Shown here: one piece after another, positions 32,933-41,829 of the stretch
Position numbering within the stretch: the first letter of the stretch is position 1
How the letters are laid out: every line of letters starts with the position of its first letter
Assembly (NCBI GenBank): GCA_021797815.1
Contig: JAJZYZ010000004.1
Coordinates: forward strand, 1-64,000
Direction: 5' to 3'
Source: Bacillota bacterium
Lineage (GTDB): Bacteria > Bacillota > Sulfobacillia > Sulfobacillales > JAIMBI01
DNA: 64,000 bases
The notes under the pieces: generated by a model
Databases searched by the model: none
Seen by the model: the letters and a program-made list of their open reading frames with translations, nothing else
What the model was told of the DNA's origin: nothing
Made by a program: the position numbers and the translations under genes

Positions 32933-34213
32933 ATGACATCCAACGCGTCTCGAGATGGCGCTCCCATGGTGCGCGACGTCCTCTGGCACGGCGGCCGTCC
33001 CCCGGTTTCTCTGGCCACCCCGGCCTCCGCCGTGCCCGGGCGGGTGGACGCAGCGGTGGTGGGCGCGGGCCTCACGGGCCTCAGCGCCGCCCTCACCCTC
33101 GCCGAGGCCGGCTTGTCGGTTGCTGTCTTCGAGGCGGGCACGGCCGGCGACGGCGCGAGCGGCCGCAACGGCGGCCAGGTCCTGACCGGCGTCAATCCCC
33201 TCTTCCAGGACCTCATCAGGCTGGAGGACGAGGAGAGGGCCCGAGCGCGGTACCGCGCTGGCGACCGGGCCGTGGACGAGGTGGCGGAACTCGTCGCACG
33301 CCTTGAGATCCGCTGTGACTTTCATCGCGGTGGGCACCTCGCGGTGGCCCTCGACCGCGTGCGGCTCCAGGCGCTCGAGCGTGATGCGCGCCTCCTCGCA
33401 TCGCCAGCCCAGATGCTGGACCGGCGTGAGGTCGAAGCCCGAATTGGTTTCGGCGGTTATCTCGGGGGCCTGTTCGATCCCCGGTCCGCCACCGCCAATC
33501 CTTACGCCCTCACCCTCGGCATCGGCCGGGCCGCGGTCCTGGCTGGCGTCCACATCGTCGAACACGCCCGCGTCGAAATCAAATCCGCCTCCGGGCACCA
33601 GGTCATAGCGGGAGCGGGCCGCCCGGTTCGTGCGGACCGTATCCTCCTGGCCACCAACGGATTCTTGCCCGAAAGCATCCCCTCACTGCGGCTTCGCATG
33701 CGGCGTGTCTATGGCACTGTGGTCGCCACCGCGCCCCTGGACGCCGATCTTCAGCTCCGGGTTCTCCCCGGCCGACCGGCCGTGTTTGAGGAGTCAGACC
33801 GCTACACCCACTTTCAACGCACGGCAGACGGCCGCCTCGTATTTGGCGGTCGCGCCGAAGGTGGCCCCGACGGGCCCGAAGGTGTCGCCCGCTTGCTTAA
33901 AACGCTGATGGCGGACCTGCCCCACAAGGGCGTGGAGGTGCCGACATATTGGACCGGGCCTCTCGGAATCACCGGGTCGGGGTTGCCCGCGTGGGGGGAG
34001 ACCCCGGCGGGCGTTATTTGGGTGGGGGGCTACAGCGGCCACGGCGTGGCGCTGTCGGTACTCATGGGGATCGCCCTCGGGCGATACCTGGCCTTTTCCG
34101 AGCTTCCGCAATGGCCGCGCGGACTTTCTCCGGCCGTAGGCTTCTCCGACCGCACTCCCCGCAGCTTTCGCCCTTCGGCAGGCCGTCCGGCGCGCTATGC
34201 GTTTTTACGGTGA
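32933..34213 (+). CDS. FAD-dependent oxidoreductase, DAO/DadA-PuuB type
   Basis: About 426 residues. The Rossmann FAD motif is AAVVGAGLTGLSAALTLAEAG, followed by the family's GDGASGRNGGQVLTG. The C-terminal FAD contact is GVIWVGGYSGHGVALS. It resembles gamma-glutamylputrescine oxidase and D-amino-acid dehydrogenases, oxidising an amine or amino acid. The ATG at 32933 has GGAGAAGG about 10 nt upstream; an ATG 33 bp later is also possible. A perfect TATAAT lies at 32894-32899, with only a weak -35. It is divergent from GH31 and converges on the lipoprotein gene with a 9-bp overlap. Confidence 0.85.
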   Translation: MTSNASRDGAPMVRDVLWHGGRPPVSLATPASAVPGRVDAAVVGAGLTGLSAALTLAEAGLSVAVFEAGTAGDGASGRNGGQVLTGVNPLFQDLIRLEDEERARARYRAGDRAVDEVAELVARLEIRCDFHRGGHLAVALDRVRLQALERDARLLASPAQMLDRREVEARIGFGGYLGGLFDPRSATANPYALTLGIGRAAVLAGVHIVEHARVEIKSASGHQVIAGAGRPVRADRILLATNGFLPESIPSLRLRMRRVYGTVVATAPLDADLQLRVLPGRPAVFEESDRYTHFQRTADGRLVFGGRAEGGPDGPEGVARLLKTLMADLPHKGVEVPTYWTGPLGITGSGLPAWGETPAGVIWVGGYSGHGVALSVLMGIALGRYLAFSELPQWPRGLSPAVGFSDRTPRSFRPSAGRPARYAFLR

Positions 34214-34855
34214 AGGCGGCGTTCCCGTTACGGGCTCGACGCTCAGCCGGCCGCACTGGAGATGTGTGGTGGTGCCGCCGTAAGCCTGGATGGTCCCGGC
34301 GGTGCCTGTGACCGTCAGAAAGTGATAAGCGTTTGGCGGCGTTACTTCCAACGCCGTAGACGTGGGGCAGGTGAGAGTGCCGTACCCCGTCTGGGCCGGG
34401 TACTCCATGGTGAACCAGGCGTGGCCGCCAGACACCAGCGTCACGGTCGACATGGAGGCCGGAGTCCGCACGACAGTCGTCGACAGGCTCTTCCCGCCGG
34501 TGCCCAGAAGCGCGAACCCGGGATAGCCAAAGAGGGTGCAGGCCGAGGCGCCCTCGTTCGTGAAGGCGTACGTGCGCACGACGCTCCCGGCAGCTCCGGT
34601 CGTCTGCAAGAGGCCCACCGTGAGATTGGCGGACAGACATCGGCCGGGCGCTCCCGACCCACTGCTGGCTGAAGAAGACGGCGGCTTGGATGAGGACAGG
34701 CTCTTTGAGGTCACGGTCGCACTGTGGGAGGGACTGGAAGAGGGTCCGGGAGCAGATCCTGGAATCCCGCAGGCCGCAAGGGTCAATAGGAGAAGCCCCC
34801 CGGCCGCGGGCGCAAGGATGCTGAAGGCCGGGTACCGGCGCCTTACCTTTGGCAT
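34205..34855 (-). CDS. Lipoprotein with DUF4232-like domain
   Basis: 216 residues. A signal peptide (RRYPAFSILAPAAGGLLLLT) ends in a lipobox LAAC at about residue 29, predicting a lipid-anchored surface protein. A Ser/Pro-rich linker of about 40 residues follows. The C-terminal domain has RCLSANLTVGLLQTTGAAGS, FTNEGASACTLFGYPGFALL and a final LQCGRLSVEPV, typical of DUF4232, which is common in actinobacteria. Two conserved Cys pairs are likely. Function is unknown. GAGGGACGG precedes the ATG. Confidence 0.8.
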   Translation of the reverse strand: MPKVRRRYPAFSILAPAAGGLLLLTLAACGIPGSAPGPSSSPSHSATVTSKSLSSSKPPSSSASSGSGAPGRCLSANLTVGLLQTTGAAGSVVRTYAFTNEGASACTLFGYPGFALLGTGGKSLSTTVVRTPASMSTVTLVSGGHAWFTMEYPAQTGYGTLTCPTSTALEVTPPNAYHFLTVTGTAGTIQAYGGTTTHLQCGRLSVEPVTGTPPSP

Positions 34856-35002
34856 GCGAACACCGTCCCTCTAGAACTCGATGCCGAAATGCTGGCGAAA
34901 ACCGGCAACGGAGATCTGGCCTCGGCCGCTATGCCCTCCTACAATGACACAGGAATGAACGTCAGAGCCCCTCAAGTGGTTGTACGGCGGGAGGCTTGTT
35001 CG

Positions 35003-35731
35003 GTGAAAACGATTGGCCTGATTGGCGGTCTCAGCTTCGAGTCCACGGTTGAATACTACCGCCTCATCAACGAGGAAGTGCAGCGGCGTCTTGGCGGTGT
35101 TCATTCGGCCCGAATGGTCCTATATTCTTTTGACTTCGAAGAAATCGAGAAGCTCCAGCACGCCGGGCGCTGGGAAGAGATGGGGCGCCTGATGGGGGAG
35201 GCGGGGGCGCTTCTCCAGCGGGCCGGCGCCGATTTTCTCGTCATCGGGTCAAACACCATGCACAAGCTGGCCCCGGAGGTGGAGGCCGCCGCCGGCATCC
35301 CGGTCCTTCACATCGCCGATGCCACCGGCCGCGCCATCCGTGCGGCCGGGATTGGCCAGGTTGGCCTGCTCGGTACATCCTTCACGATGGAGGAACCCTT
35401 CTTGAAAGGATTTCTTGAGGAGCGGTACGCGCTCTCCATCGACGTCCCCGATGCCAGCGGCCGTCTCGAAGTCGACCGCGTCATCTACGAGGAGCTAGTG
35501 GTCGGAACGATCCGCGACACCTCCCGGGAGCGATATCGGGCGATCATTTCCCGTCTCCTGGAGGAAGGATCAGGTGGCGTGATTCTCGGCTGCACCGAGA
35601 TTGGCCTCCTCATTGGACCGGATGACGTGGCGGCCCCCGTCTTTGACACCACGCGCCTCCACGCGCTGGCGGCCGTCGATGAGGCGCTGGGCGAGGGCAG
35701 TCTCGCGCAGGCGAGGGAGTCAGGGACCTAA
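35003..35731 (+). CDS. Aspartate/glutamate racemase family protein, YgeA-like
   Basis: About 242 residues. TIGLIGGLSFESTVEYYRLIN begins the fold and GGVILGCTEIGLLIG carries the second catalytic Cys. The first catalytic site reads IGSNTMHK, with Ser in place of the usual Cys (CNTxH). E. coli YgeA has Thr at this place and still has broad racemase activity, so a YgeA-type amino-acid racemase fits. I chose the GTG at 35003 (GGGAGG about 8 nt upstream). The frame is open to 34889 but without a good ribosome site. Together with the D-aminoacylase it suggests D-amino-acid metabolism. Confidence 0.82.
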   Translation: MKTIGLIGGLSFESTVEYYRLINEEVQRRLGGVHSARMVLYSFDFEEIEKLQHAGRWEEMGRLMGEAGALLQRAGADFLVIGSNTMHKLAPEVEAAAGIPVLHIADATGRAIRAAGIGQVGLLGTSFTMEEPFLKGFLEERYALSIDVPDASGRLEVDRVIYEELVVGTIRDTSRERYRAIISRLLEEGSGGVILGCTEIGLLIGPDDVAAPVFDTTRLHALAAVDEALGEGSLAQARESGT

Positions 35732-36041
35732 GAGCGCCGCATCCCCCGTTGGCCGCCGGCTCGCTGCCCAAGGGTTGTCCCCGCTGTTCGGGATCCACTG
35801 GCGTTCCCGGTCTCAGAGCGGCCATGGGCGGGGAGGTCTCATATCCGTCGGAGGTGCCCGCGAATCTCCTGCCCCCGTCGTCGGTCCAGCTGGAAAAGCT
35901 CCCGGAATGACCCGTCAACGCGGGCCGCCCGCCCTGTCTGCGAGTCCCTCACGAGGAATATCGGGCTCCCACCCGGCATTTACCGGTCCTGGGCGGGGCG
36001 CTCTCCCGCGCGTACGGATGCGCGCCCCGCTGGCAGGACCG
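35732..36041. other. Intergenic region, nothing recognised
   Basis: 310 bp between the convergent ends of the racemase and penicillin-acylase genes. I find no gene, no RNA and no clear terminator in it. Confidence 0.6.
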
Positions 36042-38216
36042 TCAGGCTTCACCGTCGAGCGTTGCGACCACCTGGCTGTGCGCCGCCACCGCCTCGTCGC
36101 CATACCACATAGGCACAAACTGGCCGTCCGCCCACAGAGGCAGGAGATTTCGCGCATACGGGCCCCGTTCGGCGCTTCCACCCGGCAGGACCCACAGACT
36201 TCGGTCCCAGTCTCCGACGTCAAATACGTAGCGCGCGACCGAGCTTCCGGTGACGAGGAAGCTCCCGGGGCCGAACGACGCTGCCCGGACCGACTCGCCG
36301 TCTCCCGGGAGCGGGATGTCAATCCCCCCTTCGTCTTCCCCCTGAAGGACCACCGGCGGAGCCACCGAGAGCCTGTGGGCCTCCCCCCATCGCCACGCGG
36401 ACGGCTCGGGCCCGTAGCGCGTTTGAAGTTCCTCCACCGCCGCCTGGAAACTCCGGCGAAGGACGTCGATCCACGCATCGGGCGAGGGGAGAATGGGAGA
36501 CGCGTTATCGACCAGTTCCACGATGCGGGCGCGGAGCCGGTTATACGTCTGGGCCGCTCCGGGCCATGCCGGATCGGTAAGATCGCCTGCGAGCTCTTCT
36601 CCGACGAGCCGCGCAAACACGGCTCGTGTAAGGTGCTCGCGCCAGGTGGCGTAGATGAGCGGCGGAGCCGCATCCTGCTCGAGGGTCCCGTCCCAGGAGA
36701 TGAGAAGGCCGCGGGCCGACTCTTCTCGGGCTTCATCGAACGAGAAGCGCCCGGCATGCCGAGCCAGGCGAATGGCGGGGGGCGGACTGATGTCGCGGTG
36801 CACCCGGGTCATCGCCTCGGCCGTCCACAAGGCCGGGTGAGCGTGGAGCAGATCCCAGATGCGCCGCGCGCGGTACTCCGCGGTGAAGAGGGGCGCAATG
36901 GGATGGGGATAATCGGCCCCCGTCACGCGATTGTTGGCCGTGACGACCACGCCGTCTGGCGGGTCCAGCACCCGGGGCCACTCCGCGAACGGAATATATC
37001 CGCTCCACGCAAAACGGGAGTCCTCACCCGGAACCGGGGCAAAGAAGTTGGCCCGGTGCCGCATGGGCACACGACCGCGCATCAGGTAGCCGATGTGCCC
37101 GCCGCGGTCGCCGGCCACGAGATTGTTTACGGGGTCGACCCAAGTGCGGAGCGCCTCGTGCAGCTCGGCCACACTTCGCGCCTCCAGCATCTGGTGGAGA
37201 CATGCATACTGGCGTGGTTCGACTTCAAGGGCAGTGGCGCGCACCGCCAGCCGCCGCGGGCCGAGCCGCCCGATGACGGGACCGCGGGCTGTCCGCTCCA
37301 GCGTGATGCGCTCGTCGGTGCCGTTTCGAACCGCGATAGTCTCCTCCCGCCACTCAATGACCGCGTCATCCGGCTCGACATAGAGGTCCTGGGTGTCGGC
37401 GGCGGTATGGGTGATGGCCCAGGCGACGTCCGCGTTGTGCCCGAAGTGCGGGAAGCCGGGCACGCCCGCAAACGCGAGGCCGACAATGTTCAGGCGATCG
37501 CTCTGCAGATGGACGGGGTAATAGACGTTCGGTAGCTCCACCGCCCGGTGCGGATCGCCCGCCACGATGGGAAACCCGCTTTCGGTGCGGGATCCGGCCA
37601 CCACCCAGTTGTTACTGCCGGCCCCGTCGCTGGCGGCGCTCTCGGGCGGGAAGTCGGCCGCACCGATAGGGATGTCGGGTCCCGTGGCGGTAACGCCCGG
37701 CGGCACCATGACAAGCGTCTCCCCGGCCAGCCTGGCCAGCACCTCGACGAAACGCTCCGGTCCCAGACGGGACAAGAGCCGTCCCCACCAGAGCTTGCGC
37801 TCAAAGACTCCCATCAGGAGGTGCCGCACCTTCAGCACGGCCAGTGAATCCTGGGGCTCCCAGGGCCGAAGCGGCCAGCCCTGCCTCCGATACAGCTCTT
37901 CGTGGTGGACAAGACCCCGATTGACGCCGTGCGCGTAGGCCTCGAACATGGCGCGGGTCTTCGGATCGAGTCCATCCCATTCCGCGGCCGTAACGCGCCC
38001 GATACCCATGGGCCGCCAGAAGCGATCACTGCCGATGGCCCGGGCCCCGTCGCGTTCCGCCAGCGTCCCGTAGGCCGTACGCCGGTCGCCGTCCATCTGC
38101 ACCACGCGATCGATAGCATGAATGTAGCCCTCGGCCTCAAACAAGTCGTGGTCGCTGGTGGCCTTGATATGCGCGATGCCATACTCGTCGCGGCGAATCG
38201 TCACCGGTCCGGTCAT
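36042..38216 (-). CDS. Penicillin acylase family protein (Ntn hydrolase)
   Basis: About 724 residues, an S45-type N-terminal-nucleophile amidase made as a precursor. The alpha-chain region starts VTIRRDEYGIAHIKATSDHDLFEAEGY. The autocleavage site is in DGAG-SNNWVVAGS, making Ser201 the new N-terminus of the beta chain. GDPHRAVELPNVYYPVHL and WAITHTAADTQDLY are further family marks. No signal peptide is seen, although many relatives are exported. Substrates may be N-acyl amino acids or acyl homoserine lactones. GGGAGG before the ATG at 38216 decides the start over the ATG at 38237. The gene is monocistronic. Confidence 0.9.
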   Translation of the reverse strand: MTGPVTIRRDEYGIAHIKATSDHDLFEAEGYIHAIDRVVQMDGDRRTAYGTLAERDGARAIGSDRFWRPMGIGRVTAAEWDGLDPKTRAMFEAYAHGVNRGLVHHEELYRRQGWPLRPWEPQDSLAVLKVRHLLMGVFERKLWWGRLLSRLGPERFVEVLARLAGETLVMVPPGVTATGPDIPIGAADFPPESAASDGAGSNNWVVAGSRTESGFPIVAGDPHRAVELPNVYYPVHLQSDRLNIVGLAFAGVPGFPHFGHNADVAWAITHTAADTQDLYVEPDDAVIEWREETIAVRNGTDERITLERTARGPVIGRLGPRRLAVRATALEVEPRQYACLHQMLEARSVAELHEALRTWVDPVNNLVAGDRGGHIGYLMRGRVPMRHRANFFAPVPGEDSRFAWSGYIPFAEWPRVLDPPDGVVVTANNRVTGADYPHPIAPLFTAEYRARRIWDLLHAHPALWTAEAMTRVHRDISPPPAIRLARHAGRFSFDEAREESARGLLISWDGTLEQDAAPPLIYATWREHLTRAVFARLVGEELAGDLTDPAWPGAAQTYNRLRARIVELVDNASPILPSPDAWIDVLRRSFQAAVEELQTRYGPEPSAWRWGEAHRLSVAPPVVLQGEDEGGIDIPLPGDGESVRAASFGPGSFLVTGSSVARYVFDVGDWDRSLWVLPGGSAERGPYARNLLPLWADGQFVPMWYGDEAVAAHSQVVATLDGEA

Positions 38217-38344
38217 GATGTCCTCCCTTACCTGCATTCACCCCCGGGGTGGCTCCTCTCAGCCACACTTTCTGGGGCCTGGCGGCCTCTCCTGCCTGAA
38301 CCGGCGCCGAGACCCGGGGGCATCGTCTTGCTCGCTTACTCCGG

Positions 38345-40153
38345 TCACTTTTCGGAAACGTCATCCTCCTGCAGCCACACCTCCATCCGTCCGCGGCTCC
38401 GGTTGTCCCACGCGAAATACGGCAGCAGGGTGAGGGGCTCCCCGTCCTGTCTCGGCACGGACAAGACGGGCATCCCCCCTAATAGGGTCGGACGCCACTC
38501 GCGCCGGATGGGAGAGGAAGAGTTGACCGACCAGTTCCCATCGGGGTTGTCGGCCTGCTCGGCGCAGAATATGAGAGGCCCCGCGGCCAGGGCGACCCGG
38601 CCCCGATCATCTACCACGGGGGGCCTGGCATGGATCCGGCGCGGACCCACATCGAACGACACGGTGACCTGGTCGCCCGGAGCGACGGTCGTTCGGATGA
38701 CAAGGTAGCCATGCTCGAGCTCAGGGACGATCTCCCGGTCGTTCAGGCTGACACTCGCTCCACGGACAAAGCCCGGCTTCCGGATTCTGAGCGTGAGGGG
38801 CTCCGGTCCTTCCGGGTACAGCGTGAGCGTCACCGCCCCGTCATACGGATAGCGGGTTTCCTCCACCACCCGAAGAGCCCGCCCGTGCCACCGATGGACC
38901 GTCTCGCCCCCGGCAAACTGGTTGATGACCAGTCCGTCGGGCGCCAGGGCCTGGAAGTAGCGTCCGATCCCGGGGACGAAACGTGCGAAGTTACTGGGGC
39001 AGCAGGCGCAGGAAAACCAGGGTTCACGGTGATGATCACCGTCGGACTCCAGCGGGTTTACGTAGAAGAAACGGTCTCCCTCGAGGGACAGCCCCGCCAA
39101 AGCGCCGTTTAGGAGTTCAAGCTCGACCAGATCAGCATAGCGGGCATCGCCTGTCAGCAGGTTCAGGCGGTGATTCCAGTACACCATGCCGATGGCGGCG
39201 CAGCTCTCACAATAGGCTTCGCGGTTAGGGAGATAGTCGTCCGGACCGAAGCCTTCGTACCGGCCCACGGCCCCGATCCCTCCCGTCACGTACATCTTGT
39301 GTTCCACGATGTTTTGAGAAGCGCGGAATAGGGCCGGCCGGTACTCAGGGGCCGCCCCCTGAGCCGCGAGGTCCGTCATGGCGGCATACAGGTACATGGC
39401 GCGTACCGCATGCCCCTCGGCCACATCGATGTCGCGCACCGGAATGTGATCCTGGGCGTAGCGCGCTCCAAAGTCCGGGTTGTCCCAGATGGCACCCTGG
39501 CCGTGCCCGTGGCCCCGCTCCTCCAGATGCCAGTGGGCGAAGTCGCGGTAGCGGACGTCACCCGTCACGCGGTAGAGGGCCAGGAGACCAAGCCCCACCT
39601 CTTCATGCCCGTCCACCCAATGGCGGCGACCCGGTCCGAACGTCGCGAGATAATGGTCGGCAAGTTTCGTCGCGATGCTGAGGAGCTCCGTCTTGCCGGT
39701 GGCTTCGAAGTATGCAGCCGCGGCCTCCATCAGATGCCCGCCGCAGTACATCTCGTGGCTGTCCATATCGGTATAGCGCGCCGCAGCATCGCCCAGCTGA
39801 TACCAGGTGTAGAGATAGCCGTCCGGCATCTGTGCCCGACCGATGTGGGCAATGAACTCATCCGCCCTCGCCTGCAGGGCGGGGTTGGGGCCGCCTGCCA
39901 GGATGTAGGCCACTCCCTCGAGCGCCTTGTACACGTCGGAGTCGTCAAAGCGATAGTGCCCCTCGAACCCACCGTCCAAAAGGCCCGCGGCGCGGTCGAA
40001 ATTGCGGAGGCGTCCCTCGTGTTCCAACCGGTCCAGGACATGGGGCACGGTCACGCTGACCGCCACGTCACGACGCTGTCCCCAAAAGCCTCCGTGCCAC
40101 TGCACCGCCCCCGGCGCCGATTCCTGCCAGGGATAGCCCGGATTTCGCTCCAC
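38345..40153 (-). CDS. GH127 beta-L-arabinofuranosidase-type glycoside hydrolase
   Basis: 602 residues, of the family formerly called DUF1680. The zinc/nucleophile centre is visible: EAYCESCAAIGMVYWNHRL supplies Glu and Cys, and FSCACCPSNFARF supplies the Cys pair, one of which acts as the nucleophile in Bifidobacterium HypBA1. An (alpha/alpha)6 barrel (MYCGGHLMEAAAAYFEATGK) precedes a beta-rich C-terminal part. There is no signal peptide, so a cytosolic role on imported beta-L-arabinofuranosides or related sugars is likely. It is divergent from the FMN-reductase gene. The upstream ribosome site at 40153 is weak-to-moderate (GAGGGGCAGC). Confidence 0.9.
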   Translation of the reverse strand: MERNPGYPWQESAPGAVQWHGGFWGQRRDVAVSVTVPHVLDRLEHEGRLRNFDRAAGLLDGGFEGHYRFDDSDVYKALEGVAYILAGGPNPALQARADEFIAHIGRAQMPDGYLYTWYQLGDAAARYTDMDSHEMYCGGHLMEAAAAYFEATGKTELLSIATKLADHYLATFGPGRRHWVDGHEEVGLGLLALYRVTGDVRYRDFAHWHLEERGHGHGQGAIWDNPDFGARYAQDHIPVRDIDVAEGHAVRAMYLYAAMTDLAAQGAAPEYRPALFRASQNIVEHKMYVTGGIGAVGRYEGFGPDDYLPNREAYCESCAAIGMVYWNHRLNLLTGDARYADLVELELLNGALAGLSLEGDRFFYVNPLESDGDHHREPWFSCACCPSNFARFVPGIGRYFQALAPDGLVINQFAGGETVHRWHGRALRVVEETRYPYDGAVTLTLYPEGPEPLTLRIRKPGFVRGASVSLNDREIVPELEHGYLVIRTTVAPGDQVTVSFDVGPRRIHARPPVVDDRGRVALAAGPLIFCAEQADNPDGNWSVNSSSPIRREWRPTLLGGMPVLSVPRQDGEPLTLLPYFAWDNRSRGRMEVWLQEDDVSEK

Positions 40154-40237
40154 CGCTGCCCCTCCTCATGAGTCGCTCACTCGTACTGTGGCACAATCCC
40201 CCCCAGGCCGCTCCGGCCGGCGGCTTCCCTAAAGCCG

Positions 40238-40253
40238 TTACTTAATGTAAGAT
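40238..40253 (+). promoter_or_regulatory. Small inverted repeat overlapping a -10 element
   Basis: TTAC-TTAAT-GTAA (40238-40250) overlaps TAAGAT (40248-40253), a candidate -10 for the FMN-reductase gene with a weak TTCCCT -35 17 bp upstream. HxlR/MarR-type redox sensors often bind TTAC...GTAA repeats before such reductases; no regulator is adjacent. Confidence 0.4.
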
Positions 40254-40287
40254 ACATGGGAATCATAACTCCAAGGAGGCACTCAGC

Positions 40288-40857
40288 TTGGACCTTTTGG
40301 TCGTCATTGCCAGTACCCGTCCCGGGCGGGTGGGGTTGTCCGTAGGGCAGTGGTTCATCGAGCAGGCACAGCAGCACGGTGGCTTTGACAACGTGCAGGT
40401 TGCCGACTTGATGGAACTTGCGCTCCCCCTGTTGGACGAGCCTCAGCATCCGCGCCTTCGCAAATACACCAAGGAACACACCGTCCGGTGGAGCCGCATG
40501 GTGGACGCGGCCGACGCGGTGGTTTTCGTGATGCCGGAGTACAACTACTCGATGACGGCACCGCTCAAAAATGCCATCGACTTTCTCTACACGGAGTGGA
40601 ATTACAAGGCGGCCGGACTCGTGAGCTACGGCGGTGCCTCGGGCGGCCTCCGGGCCCAGCAGCAGGTCAAGCAAGTGCTGACCGCCGTGCGTATGATGCC
40701 GCTTCCGGAATCGGTGGGCATTTCATTCGTGAGCCAGCATCTGAAGGACGGTCGCCTCGACCCGCCTGAACCGGTGGCCCAATCGGCCCAGGTGATGCTG
40801 GATGAACTGCGGAAGTGGACGCTTGCCCTGGCCTCCCTCCGGAGCCCGGTCGCCTAA
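40288..40857 (+). CDS. NADPH-dependent FMN reductase
   Basis: 189-residue flavodoxin-fold protein. The FMN phosphate loop is IASTRPGRVGLSVGQW, and FVMPEYNYSMTAPLKNAIDFLYTEW is the strongly conserved NADPH_FMN_red signature, followed by VSYGGASGGLRAQQQ. It probably reduces quinones, azo compounds or flavins with NAD(P)H. It starts at a TTG, with AAGGAGG at good spacing. It is transcribed alone, divergent from GH127. Confidence 0.9.
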   Translation: MDLLVVIASTRPGRVGLSVGQWFIEQAQQHGGFDNVQVADLMELALPLLDEPQHPRLRKYTKEHTVRWSRMVDAADAVVFVMPEYNYSMTAPLKNAIDFLYTEWNYKAAGLVSYGGASGGLRAQQQVKQVLTAVRMMPLPESVGISFVSQHLKDGRLDPPEPVAQSAQVMLDELRKWTLALASLRSPVA

Positions 40858-41186
40858 CCCTGTTGGGAGCACACGTCCCGGACCGCGGCGTGCCGTCGCG
40901 ACTCCGGGACGCGGTATCGGGCGTTCTGCCAATCGTCCGCACAGGTTCCCGCCCGGCACGCCACGAAGCTTCGTGAGCACGGCCGCGCGGAGGTATTCTC
41001 AAAGCTCCCGTCCATTGCCGTCAACGGGCTCCGGCGCTCCCGGCACCTCTTTTCTGCCATCGCCGGTCCGCCTTCCTCCTCCTGTCCGAGCTGAAGTCCG
41101 CCGGAGCCCCGCGCATGCGTCGGCAGGAATCTTCGAGCCGGCCCGCGAACGCCGCCTCACCTGCACCGTGAGGAGTGAAGCCCAAC
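40858..41186. other. Intergenic region, nothing recognised
   Basis: About 330 bp between the FMN reductase and DUF1003 genes. Frames crossing it have no ribosome site or known domain. No hairpin followed by a U-tract was seen. Confidence 0.55.
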
Positions 41187-41669
41187 ATGGCGAGTGTGAA
41201 TCTGGAAGAGGGTCGGGTGGCGCATGCACTTCGGCACTACGAGGCGCACGTCGTTCATCACCTCGACGTCGAGTATGCCGAGCGAACCAGGAAGAGCGAC
41301 CGCGTAGCGGACAAGGTGAGCGCATTCGCCGGGTCCTGGCGCTTTATCTCCATCTTCGCCGGCTTCCTGGTGATCTGGGTCCTGTGGAATCTGGTTACGC
41401 CCAGGGCACTCCACTTCGATCCCGCTCCGTTTATTCTGTTAAATCTCCTGCTCTCGTTCGTGGCCGGATTCCAGGCGCCGTTCATCATGATGAGTCAAAA
41501 CCGCTCCGCGGAACGCTGCAAGGTGGAGGCGGACATCGACTACGCCCTGAACTACAAGTCGGAACTTGATACGGAGGAGATAAAGAGGCACCTCCATCGC
41601 ATGGAACGCCAGCTCTCAGACCTGCAGACGCTTTTGGCCCGCGACGCCGGCACTCCCTCTTCCACCTGA
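41187..41669 (+). CDS. DUF1003 membrane protein
   Basis: About 160 residues. A soluble start is followed by ADKVSAFAGSWRFISIFAGFLVIWVLWN, a short loop with FDPAPFILLNLLLSFVAGFQAPFIMMSQNR, and a helical C-terminus (AERCKVEADIDYALNYKSE...HLHRMERQLSDLQ). This two-helix pattern with the coiled tail is the DUF1003 family, whose function is unknown. AGGAG lies 11 nt before the ATG at 41187; a GTG four codons earlier overlaps it and is less likely. It stands alone. Confidence 0.85.
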   Translation: MASVNLEEGRVAHALRHYEAHVVHHLDVEYAERTRKSDRVADKVSAFAGSWRFISIFAGFLVIWVLWNLVTPRALHFDPAPFILLNLLLSFVAGFQAPFIMMSQNRSAERCKVEADIDYALNYKSELDTEEIKRHLHRMERQLSDLQTLLARDAGTPSST

Positions 41670-41829
41670 GGCAGATCAGGACATCCTCCCGGTCAGAACT
41701 TGCCCGGCGTCCGATTCCTTTCACTGAAAGACACCTCATCGTCTCTGCCTTCCGCCATCTGACCCGCGGCTTCCTGTCCGGGCCTCCAGGCCTGGTAGGA
41801 TGGACACAGCTTTTTGGGAGGCGACGGCG

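Noticed and set aside
35601-37535. 644-codon plus-strand open frame opposite the penicillin acylase gene
   Set aside because: Antisense to a gene with clear Ntn-hydrolase motifs; no supporting ribosome site or domain.
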